From: DASPKX01 sp035627835
Lineage (GTDB): Bacteria; Verrucomicrobiota; Verrucomicrobiia; Limisphaerales; SXQI01
Length of the DNA stretch: 64,000 nucleotides
Direction of reading: 5' to 3'
NCBI GenBank assembly: GCA_035627835.1
Contig: DASPKX010000182.1
Location: forward strand, 24,009 to 88,008
Part shown: one piece after another, positions 50,909 through 61,200 of the stretch
Position numbering within the stretch: position 1 is the stretch's first letter
Layout of the letters: each line of letters begins with the position of its first letter
Notes under the pieces: model-generated
Database searches by the model: none
What the model saw: only the letters and a program-made list of their open reading frames with translations
What the model was told of the DNA's origin: nothing
Translations under genes and position numbers: made by a program

Positions 50909-53900
50909 TTACTTCCGGATCCGGAAGAAGCGCGCATTGCCAGACGCGGCCACGCTCGTGGTTCCAGCAGCGCCGAGAGGCTGCGTCATCCCTTGCACTG
51001 GAGACCAGTTCGGGGTTGTAAGCGAGCTGCTCGCTTCAAGCACACCGCCTGTGGCTCCCGCGTTCCACCCGATCGTTATCTGCCCGTTGGCTGCCGCCGC
51101 GACTGTCAGCGAAGGCCTCACGGTGATCGGGTTTACCTTCACTAACTGAATCGCGCTCACCGCTGGGATTTCATTGTTCCCAGTCATCGGGCTTTCGGGA
51201 GTGACGTTGATGACGATGGATCCATCCGCAGCAGGCCGGACGTTCTCGATGACGACGTAATTCCCCAGCGTTGCATTGTTGGTGGCAGTGCCGGTCATGC
51301 GGATGAGCTGCGGGTTGGAGCGGAAGTCCAATCCGGTTTGCGCCTTCCCATGAACGGTCGCGGAGGTTTCGGCCCCGGTCACGGTGTAAGCCTGCTCGTA
51401 GGTCGAGTTAAACTGGAAGCCCGCGCTGTAGATGATCACGTTGTAAGTCCCGGCAGGCACACTCCCGAGGGTGATATCCAGGGGGTTGTTGTCATTTTCG
51501 ATGTAGCCATGGAGCAACACCGCGTCCGCGCTGTCGGTCACAGACATCGTGCCGCTGTACCAATTGTTGGCATCAAAGTTTAATGTAACGGGTGTCGGTT
51601 GGCCTTGCGCGTTGCGCAGCGCGTGCGGGCCCACGTCTGGGTTGGGCTCAGCAAAGATGTTGTTGAAGAACTCTTGTTTCACAACACCAGCTACATCCAT
51701 TGGGGTGAGCACCCCGCCCACCACGCCGCCGCCGCCGCCCACGAAGTTGATGCCAATGTACGGCTCGAGGTTTGACGAGCCATCGCCACTGACCGTTAAC
51801 GTCGCTTCCTGGCTGGCCACGACCTGCCCAGCCGCGCTGACTTCGACAGTGTATTTTTTGCCGGAATCCGCCGCTGTTAGAATTGGCGTGGTGTAAACGG
51901 ATCGGTTCCCGCCGAAGATCGGCTGGCCATTGACCTTCCAGTGATAATACACCGGCGTGGCCTGCGAAGTGGCGGCCACAGAGAACGTGGCGCGCCCACC
52001 CACCCCGGCCGTCACGCTCTGCGGCTGCCGCGTGATCTGCAGTTGGGCGGCATCCAGGTTCACGGACGTGGCAACTTGTGGCCCGCCGATGATCGGGAGG
52101 GTGACCGGATCCAAAGTCGAACCCACTGGGCGGTAAGCAACCGCCAGCCGCACATCACCGCCCCCCTGCTTCACAACGCCGCGCAGCAGATAGCGCTGCC
52201 CCGCTGTCAGGACCGGTGTCGTCACCATGTAATCCGTGGAGAACGTGGCGTTGATCGGAAAGATCCCCAAGGATTGCAGATTCGCCTCGGAAGCGTTGCT
52301 GCTGAGCGAAACTTCGGCTTCATCATCCGCAACGATAAAGAACTCATAGGCGCTGGTGCTCGGCGGCACGAAATAGGTTGTCATCCGTGCGGCGATATTG
52401 TCGATGCGCGGCTCGTTGTCGTATCGGAAGCTCTTGATAAAACGAACTTCGTCCGGCCTGTTCGGATAGTTTGCTGGGATGGGATCCGTCCCCAGCACAT
52501 CGACGGTGGTGCCATTGATGCCGTAATAAATCTCAAGTTTGACCCAGCCTTGAACAACCTTCCAAGCCGTGAAGTTCGCCGTGGAGTTTGCGGCAATTGG
52601 CGTCCCGGCAGCATCGCTTAGGCTGTTTACCGTGACGGTGTAAACGGTCCCTTCCGTTTGAGCGCTCGTGGTCAAAGTCACCCGCTTTGGATCTGTGGGG
52701 TCAACCGCGGCCGCGCTGACATTCAGGCCACCGCTGATGCTGAAATCACCCTGCGCGACTGTGGCGGGGTCCAGGGGCCTGCTGAACGTGAGCGTCACGC
52801 GGTTCAAAGACTCCGCGCCCACGACTTTTTCAATCTTCGGCGGAATAGCGGTCGCGCCAGAGTTCAGCAAGCCGTCGAGAACAGCAGGAGCGAGGCCTGG
52901 CGTCTGGTGCAGGATGAAACGGTCAACTGCGAAACCCGCTTCACGTGTGCCGACGGTAAATATGAGCGTGTTACCCGCTGCCACATCTGCCGCGGAGACG
53001 CTGTAGGTGACGTTGTCCTCCGTCCAGCCAAGGGTGTTGGATTGAGGGGCGTTCCTGTCATTGCTTGAAGAGCGAGTGAACTCAGGAGTGTCACCCAACG
53101 TGTTCGGGAAATAGTAGCTGTTCGCGGTGAATGGGTCGCCAGCCGTGCGGACGGGATCAGCCATCCAGCGGGTGTACAGCTTGTAGTCACCAGCCTGGCT
53201 GAACTTGATCTTGTAGCGGGCGAAGCCTTCTGGAGCTGCCAGGCTGCTGCTTTCGATGTAAAGGACAGCTCCACCGCTCGCCGTGGCTTCCGCCTTCGGC
53301 GCCCAGCGCGCAGCGGTTGTGCTGGTGGTCGTGACTTTGCTTTCCGCTTCGAAGGCCACGAATGCGTCGCTTGGCCCTTGAACGACAATGTCACTCTCGG
53401 AATTCAGCGCGGCATCCAGGGCTATGTCTGTGAGAGCCGGGGTTTGTGACAGAATGAAACGATCCAGGAAGAACCCGCGTTCGCGAGTGCCAACCTTGAA
53501 AGAGAAAGTTCGGCCCGCAGTCACATCTTCCTGCGTGACGACATATTGAGCGGCGGCATCGGCGCTCCAGCCGAGGGTGTTCGACTGCGGAGCAGAGCGA
53601 TCATTCGCCGCTGAGCGGGTGTACTCAGGCGCATCACCAAAGGTGTTTGGAAAATAATAGCTGTTGGCCGCAAATGGATCGCCAGCACTGATGACCGCGT
53701 CCGCGTTCCAGCGGGTGTAGAGCGTGTAGGTTCCAGGGGAGGTAAACCTAAGTTTGTAGGTGGCGAATCCTTCCGGCGCCGCGGTACTGCTGGCCTCCGT
53801 ATACAGGCCGCCTCCGCCACTTGCTAGGAGGTCGCTCTTTTGCGCGAACTTAACAGTTCCTGTGGACAGGCTATCCGCGTTCTCCGCCTCGAAGGCTATG

Positions 53901-54013
53901 TAATCCTTCCCTTGTTGTTGAATGATCGTTGCGGCATCCGCAGCAAGGCTTCCTGCGGCCACAACGGCGGCAGCCATGATAAGCCGCCGCAGCTTGAGTA
54001 AGTTGGTTTTCAT
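50909..54013 (-). CDS. Large secreted multi-domain surface protein with tandem repeat
   Basis: 1034 residues with a signal peptide (LIMAAAVVAAGSLAADAAT). Two tandem repeats of about 165 residues (~38-205 and ~218-384) share DPFxANSYYFPNTxGDxPEx and NDRxAPQSNTLGWxxD, and look like carbohydrate-binding-type beta-sandwiches. Next come a Big_5/SbsA-like domain (EKVVGAESLNRVTLTFSRPL), a PA14-like segment (IYYGINGTTVDVLGT, FIVADDEAEVSLSSNAS), an Ig-like domain (SVTAGVGGRATFSV), a further beta-rich domain, and a short C-terminal module ending FFRIRK. It is likely a surface or adhesion protein of polymer breakdown. The sulfatase gene follows downstream on the opposite-facing side at 54162, same strand. 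Confidence 0.85.
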   Translation of the reverse strand: MKTNLLKLRRLIMAAAVVAAGSLAADAATIIQQQGKDYIAFEAENADSLSTGTVKFAQKSDLLASGGGGLYTEASSTAAPEGFATYKLRFTSPGTYTLYTRWNADAVISAGDPFAANSYYFPNTFGDAPEYTRSAANDRSAPQSNTLGWSADAAAQYVVTQEDVTAGRTFSFKVGTRERGFFLDRFILSQTPALTDIALDAALNSESDIVVQGPSDAFVAFEAESKVTTTSTTAARWAPKAEATASGGAVLYIESSSLAAPEGFARYKIKFSQAGDYKLYTRWMADPVRTAGDPFTANSYYFPNTLGDTPEFTRSSSNDRNAPQSNTLGWTEDNVTYSVSAADVAAGNTLIFTVGTREAGFAVDRFILHQTPGLAPAVLDGLLNSGATAIPPKIEKVVGAESLNRVTLTFSRPLDPATVAQGDFSISGGLNVSAAAVDPTDPKRVTLTTSAQTEGTVYTVTVNSLSDAAGTPIAANSTANFTAWKVVQGWVKLEIYYGINGTTVDVLGTDPIPANYPNRPDEVRFIKSFRYDNEPRIDNIAARMTTYFVPPSTSAYEFFIVADDEAEVSLSSNASEANLQSLGIFPINATFSTDYMVTTPVLTAGQRYLLRGVVKQGGGDVRLAVAYRPVGSTLDPVTLPIIGGPQVATSVNLDAAQLQITRQPQSVTAGVGGRATFSVAATSQATPVYYHWKVNGQPIFGGNRSVYTTPILTAADSGKKYTVEVSAAGQVVASQEATLTVSGDGSSNLEPYIGINFVGGGGGVVGGVLTPMDVAGVVKQEFFNNIFAEPNPDVGPHALRNAQGQPTPVTLNFDANNWYSGTMSVTDSADAVLLHGYIENDNNPLDITLGSVPAGTYNVIIYSAGFQFNSTYEQAYTVTGAETSATVHGKAQTGLDFRSNPQLIRMTGTATNNATLGNYVVIENVRPAADGSIVINVTPESPMTGNNEIPAVSAIQLVKVNPITVRPSLTVAAAANGQITIGWNAGATGGVLEASSSLTTPNWSPVQGMTQPLGAAGTTSVAASGNARFFRIRK

Positions 54014-54161
54014 TTTTTGGTTTTGGACTGAGTTGGCTAAAAGCTGCCCCTGAGGGAAGAACAGCCTTAAGCTCTGATTTGGGGTAACCGGGGCTTATGA
54101 AAGCAAGCGGCGCAACTGCTTGTCAATGAGGAACAGAAGTCGCCCTAACCCACGATGAAAA

Positions 54162-55724
54162 CTACAGCCCAGCAGCGAGTCCGACCGGGCGGCGGCCAGT
54201 CCCTTCCGCCCCTGTTAGGTCATCGCCCAGGTCTTGCCGTGCCTGCTCCGCGACGCGCTGCAGCCGCCGCACAACCGTTGGATGTTGCTCCACCAGATTG
54301 CGGCTCTCACTCGGATCCGCTTCAAGATCGAACAAGCTCAAACCGATCTTCTCCACCCGATATCCATGCCGGCTCGCGATACCCCGCAAGCCAGACTCGG
54401 TGTGCGACAGCGGTTTGAGATTGTCATAATTGGACGGCTTGCCGTTTCGTCCTGGTTCAGCCGCCACGGTCAGGTATTCATGGGGAAAATGGAGCTTCCA
54501 CTTACCTTGGCGCACCGCGTGCAGCTCCGTCCCGCCATAATACCAGAAGGTGTCGCGCCCTTTCGCGTTCCGCGCTCCAAGGAGGAGCGGCGCAAGATTC
54601 AACCCATCAATCTTGTTCGTTAGCGCAGGAGCCTTAATCAAGCTGGCAAATGTAGGGAGCAGGTCCATGGCGGTGATCAGCTCGGACGACCCCGTGCCAG
54701 GTTTGATCTTTCCAGGCCAGCTCGCAATAAACGGGGTCCGCACACCGCCTTCAAACGTCGTGAGCTTCCCTTCACGAAGTGGGCCCGCCGATCCGGCGTG
54801 CTCGCCATACGAAAGAAAAGGACCGTTGTCCGAAGTGAAAATGATCAGCGTCCGGGCGGAGAGCCCATGCTCCCCTACCGCCTGCAGAACTTGCCCAACG
54901 CTCCAATCAAGTTCTTCCACCGCATCCCCATACAATCCAGCAGCGCTCTTACCCTTGAAGTTGGCGGACGCGAAAATCGGCACATGCGGCATGATGTGCG
55001 GCAGATAGAGAAAGAAGGGCCTCTCTTTGTTCCGCGCGATGAATTGCAACGCCTTCTCCGTGATACGGCTCGTGAATTGGGCTTGATCTGGATCTTGCTC
55101 AATAACTTTCTCACCCTCGAACAGTGGCAACGGAGGCATGCCTTTAGTGACCGGATGCAGCGGGCCATTGTCGTTGGAATAAGGAATGCCGAAGAACTCG
55201 TCGAAGCCGCGGCGGGTCGGCCAGAAATCCATGTGATGCCCCAAGTGCCACTTGCCGTACGCCGCCGTGGCGTAGCCGCGGCCTTTGAAAACCTCGCTCA
55301 TGAGCTGCTCCTGTCGCGAGATGCCCGTTTTGCTGACATGATTCAAGGCGCCACTCAATCCCACCCGATTCGCATATGCCCCCGTCATTAACGCCGCGCG
55401 TGAGGCTGTGCAAACCGGTTGCGCCACATAAAAACTCGTGAACCGCCGACCTTGCTTCGCGAGCCGGTCAATGTTCGGTGTGCGAATGTTTTTTGCGCCA
55501 TAACAGCCGAGGTCGCCGTATCCCAGGTCATCCGCGAAAATGAGGATGATGTTGGGTGGAGTCTCCGCTCCGTGAACAGCCCGTGCTGCTAAGCAGAGCA
55601 ATGCGACCACAGCCCAAGCCAAGGTAGCGCGCAGTGGGTTGGCCCGGCCACCAAACCGGGCGCCTTGGCGAGCTTCACAGGCATGGGTGCGGCCAAAGAC
55701 GCGAATTGAGGGCAAAGGGAGCAT
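54162..55724 (-). CDS. Sulfatase (arylsulfatase family)
   Basis: 520 residues. Metal-binding DD at 65-66 (NIILIFADDLGYGDLGCYGA), formylglycine site Cys105 in PVCTASRAALMTGAYANRVG (C-T-A-S-R form), then LGHHMDFWPTRRGFDEFFGI, FFLYLPHIMPHVP and IFTSDNGPFLSYGEH. An anaerobic or FGE maturase is not in the window. The first ~30 residues are unlike a signal peptide. A CTG codon at residue 31 would start directly at the hydrophobic leader (LAWAVVALLCLAARAV), and the DNA there matches the GGCCCGG repeat family, so the true start may be later. It removes sulfate esters from glycans outside the cell. Confidence 0.92.
   Translation of the reverse strand: MLPLPSIRVFGRTHACEARQGARFGGRANPLRATLAWAVVALLCLAARAVHGAETPPNIILIFADDLGYGDLGCYGAKNIRTPNIDRLAKQGRRFTSFYVAQPVCTASRAALMTGAYANRVGLSGALNHVSKTGISRQEQLMSEVFKGRGYATAAYGKWHLGHHMDFWPTRRGFDEFFGIPYSNDNGPLHPVTKGMPPLPLFEGEKVIEQDPDQAQFTSRITEKALQFIARNKERPFFLYLPHIMPHVPIFASANFKGKSAAGLYGDAVEELDWSVGQVLQAVGEHGLSARTLIIFTSDNGPFLSYGEHAGSAGPLREGKLTTFEGGVRTPFIASWPGKIKPGTGSSELITAMDLLPTFASLIKAPALTNKIDGLNLAPLLLGARNAKGRDTFWYYGGTELHAVRQGKWKLHFPHEYLTVAAEPGRNGKPSNYDNLKPLSHTESGLRGIASRHGYRVEKIGLSLFDLEADPSESRNLVEQHPTVVRRLQRVAEQARQDLGDDLTGAEGTGRRPVGLAAGL
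55636..55664. repeat. GGCCCGG-type palindrome within sulfatase leader
   Basis: GCCCGG, a spacer of about eight bases and CCGGGC form a palindrome like those at 23625 and 62295, but here inside the annotated start of the sulfatase frame. Its membership of the same family is tentative. Confidence 0.4.
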
Positions 55725-55765
55725 GCCTCCTCATTAACGAAGTTGTTCCTTTCACGCAAACCAAC

Positions 55766-56836
55766 TCACCGAACAAACGGACGGTGGATCCGCAACTGCC
55801 TCTGCCCGGGAGAGACATCCTCTTCCGTTGATGAAAACGCGAGATGCAGTCGATCTGCAGCCCGCTCTGCGGCGTCTTGAGAGCCTGCATGAATTCTCGC
55901 CATCGTGCACCCCGGCCCAAAAGGCTCGCCAATCTTCGCAAGCTGATCCAGCCCTCCGACTCCGGGGCCAGATTCCAAATCTCGAACGATCTCGCGGACC
56001 AAAGCCGCATCGCAACGCGTGATGACCCCTTCCTCCTGGGTGCCGCAATCGACCGTTGTGGCCCAAATCGTTTCCGATGCGAGCATAGTGCGGAACGCCT
56101 TCAGGCTTGCCCCTTCGGCGGCCAGGTACTGCTCGAAGCGTTTCCGTGGCTCCCCTGAAGCCAACGCCGCTCCTGCCGCAGAACGCGCGCTGTCCACATC
56201 ACCAGCTTTGCCCGTCAGCAACAGCGCTTCTGCTGCGACGGACAACAGCAACTCCTCGAGATCCGAGGGGCCACGGCAATCGAGGCACGCGACCGCTTCC
56301 TTCACTTCCAACCACCCACCGAAAGCAGCGCCTAATGGTTCAACCACCTCGCGCACGGAGACGGTCACCAGCAAACCTTCACGTTGACCCGCAGCGATCA
56401 GTTCTTGAGCAATGTTGTCGTAAGCCGCGGCTGACGCACCCGCATCGTCTGGAACATTCAGCAGAACGACAGCACGAGGAGCCCCCACCGCCTTTAATCT
56501 CGCGAGAATAACCCCAGGCTGGGTCTCTTCGTTCTCGTCGGGCTCATGATGAGAACCTGCTTGTTGCGCGAAGACGAACCCGTGCTCCTGCAGCCGCGCC
56601 AGCGGCAGGTCAAGGCCAGCAGCCATAGTATACTCCGGCACGGCGCCAAGCTTCCGGGCGGCCTCCTTGTGATAAAAAAAGAATGGCGCGCGCAAGCGAA
56701 GTGACGCCAGCAAAGCGCCGAGAACGAAGCACAACTTCTCAGCGCCGCGTTCCGGCACACTCAGAAATGCAACAACAGGCCGCGGATCCGCCGGATACCA
56801 AAACGGTGTCATCGGGCCGGAGTCACTAGGCGTCAA
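55766..56836 (-). CDS. Thymidine phosphorylase-like protein lacking the catalytic motifs
   Basis: 356 residues; Met9 (MTPFWYPADPRP) is an alternative start. The C-terminal half fits pyrimidine-nucleoside phosphorylase (DeoA/PyNP): LEVKEAVACL, then GPSDLEELLLSVAAEALLLT GKAGDVDSARSAAGAALASG, and the PyNP_C end EEGVITRCDAALVREIVRDL with LAKIGEPFGPGCTMARIHAG. The N-terminus starts where the DeoA barrel-like alpha/beta domain would be, but the phosphate-binding KHSTGG loop, the GRGLGHTGGTLDK loop and the RD motif are absent. It is thus likely a non-catalytic relative, which is an inference. DUF2007 gene overlaps its start by 11 bp. Confidence 0.7.
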   Translation of the reverse strand: MTPSDSGPMTPFWYPADPRPVVAFLSVPERGAEKLCFVLGALLASLRLRAPFFFYHKEAARKLGAVPEYTMAAGLDLPLARLQEHGFVFAQQAGSHHEPDENEETQPGVILARLKAVGAPRAVVLLNVPDDAGASAAAYDNIAQELIAAGQREGLLVTVSVREVVEPLGAAFGGWLEVKEAVACLDCRGPSDLEELLLSVAAEALLLTGKAGDVDSARSAAGAALASGEPRKRFEQYLAAEGASLKAFRTMLASETIWATTVDCGTQEEGVITRCDAALVREIVRDLESGPGVGGLDQLAKIGEPFGPGCTMARIHAGSQDAAERAADRLHLAFSSTEEDVSPGQRQLRIHRPFVR

Positions 56837-57038
56837 AGTCCTTCAGCTCGTCAATCGCCCGTTGAGCATCCTCTGTTCTTGTCTGAACCCGAATGCCGGC
56901 CATGTGCATGAACTCAGCGGGGGCCAGTTGCGAAGTGATTTCATCGGGGATAAACGCTTCGACCCCTCGCGAGCCCAGAAACATCTGCACCCGCATCGCA
57001 TCCGTGTAAGTCAAACAGCGCTTCACCGTCTGCAGCAT
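56826..57038 (-). CDS. DUF2007 family small protein
   Basis: 70 residues: MLQTVKRCLTYTDAMRVQMF LGSRGVEAFIPDE..., then FMHMAGIRVQTRTEDAQRAI DELKDFDA. This fits the DUF2007 'putative signal transducing protein' pattern (l.....d...A.l....L.s.GI.a.l.d.........a...v.V.v...d...A..il). It overlaps the phosphorylase-like gene by 11 bp, so the two are co-transcribed. No function is known for the family. Confidence 0.8.
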   Translation of the reverse strand: MLQTVKRCLTYTDAMRVQMFLGSRGVEAFIPDEITSQLAPAEFMHMAGIRVQTRTEDAQRAIDELKDFDA

Positions 57039-57246
57039 GCACCTACCCTACTTCGCGCAGCCATCCACGGCAACAGATTCACCCGCTCTGATCAGCTGCG
57101 TTATCGTTCCCTTCCATTCCCTTCGGACACCAGCCGCAGCAGATTGAACAATTCCGGTTGACACGTAATCTGATGTTTCGTAACTTGCCCAAGTCGCTGC
57201 TCATGCAGCCTCACGCGTGTCAATACATAGCAACCAATTTACGCCA

Positions 57247-58173
57247 ATGATGACTCGCCTTTGCCCACGCCTTCTTTTCTGTTTAGTGGCAATTGGGCTC
57301 CAAACGTTAGCGGCACGTGCAGCTGATTACGGCCTCTTCGCCAGAAGTAATATCGTCGCCTGGTGCATCGTTCCTTTCGACGCGAAAAAGCGTGGTCCCG
57401 AGGAACGCGCCGCGATGCTGGAGAAGCTCCGCATTCCCGCTCTCGCGTACGACTACCGTGCAGAGCACATTCCGACCTTCGAGGAGGAGATACTGGCGCT
57501 TAAACGGCACAATGTCCGGCTCCATGCATGGTGGTTTCCAACAACTCTCAACGAGGAAGGGCGGCAGATTCTAAGGCTCCTCAAGAAGCACGACATTCAC
57601 GCGCAACTCTGGGTCATGGGCAGTGGAGGACAGGTTAGTTCGCAGGATGAGCAAACGCGGCGTGTGGCTGAGGAAGCGAGTCGCATTGCCGAGATCGCGA
57701 AAGAAGCAGCCGCAATTAAGTGCCAGGTTGGGCTCTACAATCACGGTGGCTGGTTCGGTGAGCCCGAAAATCAAATCGCAATTATAGAGCGGCTCAAGAC
57801 CCAAGGCCTCACTAATGTCGGCATTGTTTACAATCTCCATCACGGGCATGACCACCTCGCACGTTTTCCTGAGCTGTTGCGGCGAATGAAACCGCACCTG
57901 CTGACTTTGAACCTCAATGGGATGGAGCCGGGCGGCGACAAAGCGGGAAAAAAGATCCTGCCAATCGCGCAAGGCAGCGAGGATCAGAAAATATTGAAGA
58001 CCATTCTCCAGAGCGGTTGGCGCGGGCCCGTTGGCATCCTCAACCACACCGATGAAGATGCTGAAGCTCGCTTGCTGGATAACCTTGAGGGTCTTGAGTG
58101 GGTTACAGCTCAGCTAAACTCGCCGACTGGCGCCTCCAAGCCGAAGCCGCGCACGTGGGCTCCAGGTCGCTAA
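57247..58173 (+). CDS. Secreted TIM-barrel sugar isomerase/epimerase-like protein
   Basis: The Met at 57247 (then another at 57250) gives a signal peptide (LCPRLLFCLVAIGLQTLAARAAD). 308 residues. The barrel has LRIPALAYDYRAEHIPTFEE, NVRLHAWWFPTTLNEEG, ECQ-like segments (KCQVGLYNHGGWFGEPENQI), GIVYNLHHGHDHLARFPELL and HLLTLNLNGMEPGGD. The pattern is like xylose isomerase-like AP_endonuc_2 proteins of PVC bacteria, which are usually secreted and of unknown substrate. The FG-GAP/ASPIC gene starts 38 bp after the stop. Confidence 0.85.
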   Translation: MMTRLCPRLLFCLVAIGLQTLAARAADYGLFARSNIVAWCIVPFDAKKRGPEERAAMLEKLRIPALAYDYRAEHIPTFEEEILALKRHNVRLHAWWFPTTLNEEGRQILRLLKKHDIHAQLWVMGSGGQVSSQDEQTRRVAEEASRIAEIAKEAAAIKCQVGLYNHGGWFGEPENQIAIIERLKTQGLTNVGIVYNLHHGHDHLARFPELLRRMKPHLLTLNLNGMEPGGDKAGKKILPIAQGSEDQKILKTILQSGWRGPVGILNHTDEDAEARLLDNLEGLEWVTAQLNSPTGASKPKPRTWAPGR

Positions 58174-58211
58174 TCGCTGGCGATTTTTCAATCCTGCCGC
58201 AGAATATTTCT

Positions 58212-61200
58212 GTGAACGCCTTGTCTGCCATAAAGCTCGCTTTGCTCTGCCTTGCGTCGGCGTCTTTGCTGGCAGCGGCCCCCTTGCAGTGGTCGCCACA
58301 ACCCGCGGGCAGCAACGCTCCGGTTCAGCCCTTTGGGACCGGCGCCCCCGGCTTCACTCTGCTCTCCAACGAAGCCTCCGGCATCCGCTTCACAAATTTC
58401 GTTAGCGAAGCAGACGCGACTCGGAACCACAATTACCTGAACGGCGGCGGGGTTTCTCTGGGCGATGTGGATGCGGACGGCCTGTGCGACATCTTCTTTT
58501 GCAACATCAGCGGGCGGACGGCTCTGTTCAAAAACCTCGGAGACTGGAAGTTCACCGACGTCAGCCAGGCTGCGGGGCTGGCGCTCGACCGCAGCTTCTC
58601 TCATGGCGCCACCTTTGCAGACGTCGATGGAGACCGTGATCTCGACTTAATTGTCACCTTCACGGGCCCAGGCGCTCGGCTATTTCTGAATGACGGAAAA
58701 GGAAAGTTCACTGATGCCAATGCCACTGCTCTTGCCGCCCGCGCCGGGAGCACAAGCATTGCCCTCGCTGATGTGGACGCGGACGGAGATCTCGACCTCT
58801 ACATTTCAAATTACGGCGAGAACACGATTCGTTCGGGAGCCACCGTCACAACCACTTTCCAGAACGGCCAGGAAGTCGTGATGGGACGGCTGCGGAATCG
58901 GCTCAAGATCATACAGGGCAAGCTGGTCGAATATGGCGAGCCGGATGCCTTCTATCTTAATGATGGCCGCGGTGGATTCACTAAAGTGGATCGGCTCGGC
59001 GGTTCGTTCCTCGATGAACACGGATCTCCTCTGAAAGCTGAGCAATGGGACATGGGGTTGAGCGTTATGTTCCGAGACATTAACCAGGATGGTCACCCGG
59101 ACATCTACGTTTGCAACGACTTCCAGGATCCTGACCGCATCTGGATCAACAATGGGCAGGGAAAGTTCCAGGCAATCGCGCGAGGCGCCCTTCGCACGAC
59201 CAGCCATTTTTCAATGGGTGTTGATTTCGCGGACATCGACCATGACGGCCATGACGATTTCTTCACGCTGGACATGCTTAGCCGCTTTCATTCGCTCCGC
59301 ATGACGCAGATGCATCCAAAAACGCCCACACCAGATTTCACGGGCGAACCGACTTTTGATCGCCCGCAATATCGCCGCAACATGCTCCACCGGAATCGTG
59401 GCGATGGAACTTACGAGGAGATCGGCCAGTATGCCGGGGTCGATGCTGCTGATTGGGCCTGGTGCCCCGTCTTCCTGGATGTGGATTTAGATGGCTTCGA
59501 AGACCTGCTTGTCGCCAACGGTCATCTATACGACACGCAAGACCTTGATGCCATGCAGCGCAATGAGGAGCTTAAGGCTCGCACCGGTAGGCGCGGGAGC
59601 TTGTCGTTGCATGAATTCCCAACACTGTTGACCCCGAACAACGCCTTCAGGAACGCGGGAAACTACCGATTCGAAGAAGTAGGCGCGAAGTGGGGTTTCA
59701 ACTCCCCGCAGGTCTCCCACACTATCGCTTTGGGGGATCTGGATAACGACGGCGATTCCGATCTCGTCGTCTCCTCGCTGAATTCCCCCCCTCTGCTCTA
59801 CCGCAACAACAGCAGCGCGCCGCGTGTCGGCGTGCGTTTGCGGGGATTGAGCGGCAACACTTACGGCATAGGCGCTCGCATCACGCTCGAAGGTGGAGCC
59901 GTCGCCGTTCAATCGCAGGAAATTATGGCCGGCGGCCGTTTTATCGGCAGTGATGAGCCTTTCCGCAGTTTTGCCGCGGGTGAGGGCAAGCAGATGAGCC
60001 TTCGCGTTCGTTGGCGTTCGGGGTTGGAGTCCGTGCTTACTAACATCACCGCCAACCGCACTTACATTGTTGATGAAGCATCCGCCAGAAAGCCTGCGCC
60101 TTCGCTTCAGCCTCCAAAGCCGAAGCCACTGTTCGCGGACGCCAGCACGAACCTGAACCATCGCCATCGCGAGTTGCCCCTCAATGACTTCGAGCGTGAG
60201 CCCCTTCTCCCGCATCAACTGAGCGTGTTGGGGCCAGGTGTTGCCTGGGGGAACCTGAACAATGATGGCGACGACGACCTTCTCGTCTCGGGTGGCGATC
60301 AGCAGCCTCCAATCATATTCCAAAGCGAGAATGGGCGGTTCATTCGCCAACAATTGCCTGCAGTGGGCGCGGAGCAGCTAGCTTCCCTCATCCTTCAACG
60401 ACAGGACAAAGGCTTGACCGCAATCTCCGGCTCAGGCCTCGGTAAAACGAACTTCCCCAGCCTCGCCGAAGTCCGTCTGAATACGGCCCAGCCACTTGCA
60501 AACATTACGGGGCCCGCAGGCAGCCTTGCTGCGGCGGATGTAAATGGGGATGGCGCACTTGACCTCTTTGTTGGTGGCCGCGCGCTTCCCGGCGCCTACC
60601 CTCAAGGTTCGCCCAATCGTTTATTCCTTGGCAAAGGGGACAGCTTTGAGCCGGACCCTAAGCACAATGAGGCTCTTGCCGCAGCGGGACTGGCGAACGG
60701 CGCCACGTTTACCGACGTAAACAACGACGGCTGGCCGGACCTGGCGCTTGCTTGTGAATGGGGTCCCCTGCGCATTTTCCTGAACGAAAAGGGTCTCCTG
60801 GTTGAGCGCACCGAACAATTTGGCCTCAGCGGCTTTACTGGCTTGTGGAATGGCGTGACGACTGCGGATTTTGACGGCGATGGCGCTCTCGATTTAGCCG
60901 CCTCGAACTGGGGCGAAAATACCGCCCCCCGCCCGGAGAAAAACCGCCCGCTCACACTTTACGTCGGCGACTTTGATCAGAGCGGCTCCCCTGATCTTCT
61001 GTTGGCATACCTGCCCGCGGACGAAAACCGCGAGATGCCATGGCACCAACGATCTGTGCTCGAAACGGGCCTGCCGCTGCTCACTGAGAAATTTCCCGCC
61101 CACAAGGCCTACAGTAAAGCAACAGTCGCGGACATCATTGGATCAGCCAAGCACACGAAGCGAAGCGTGACGCATTTCTCCTCAATGATTCTCCTAAACC

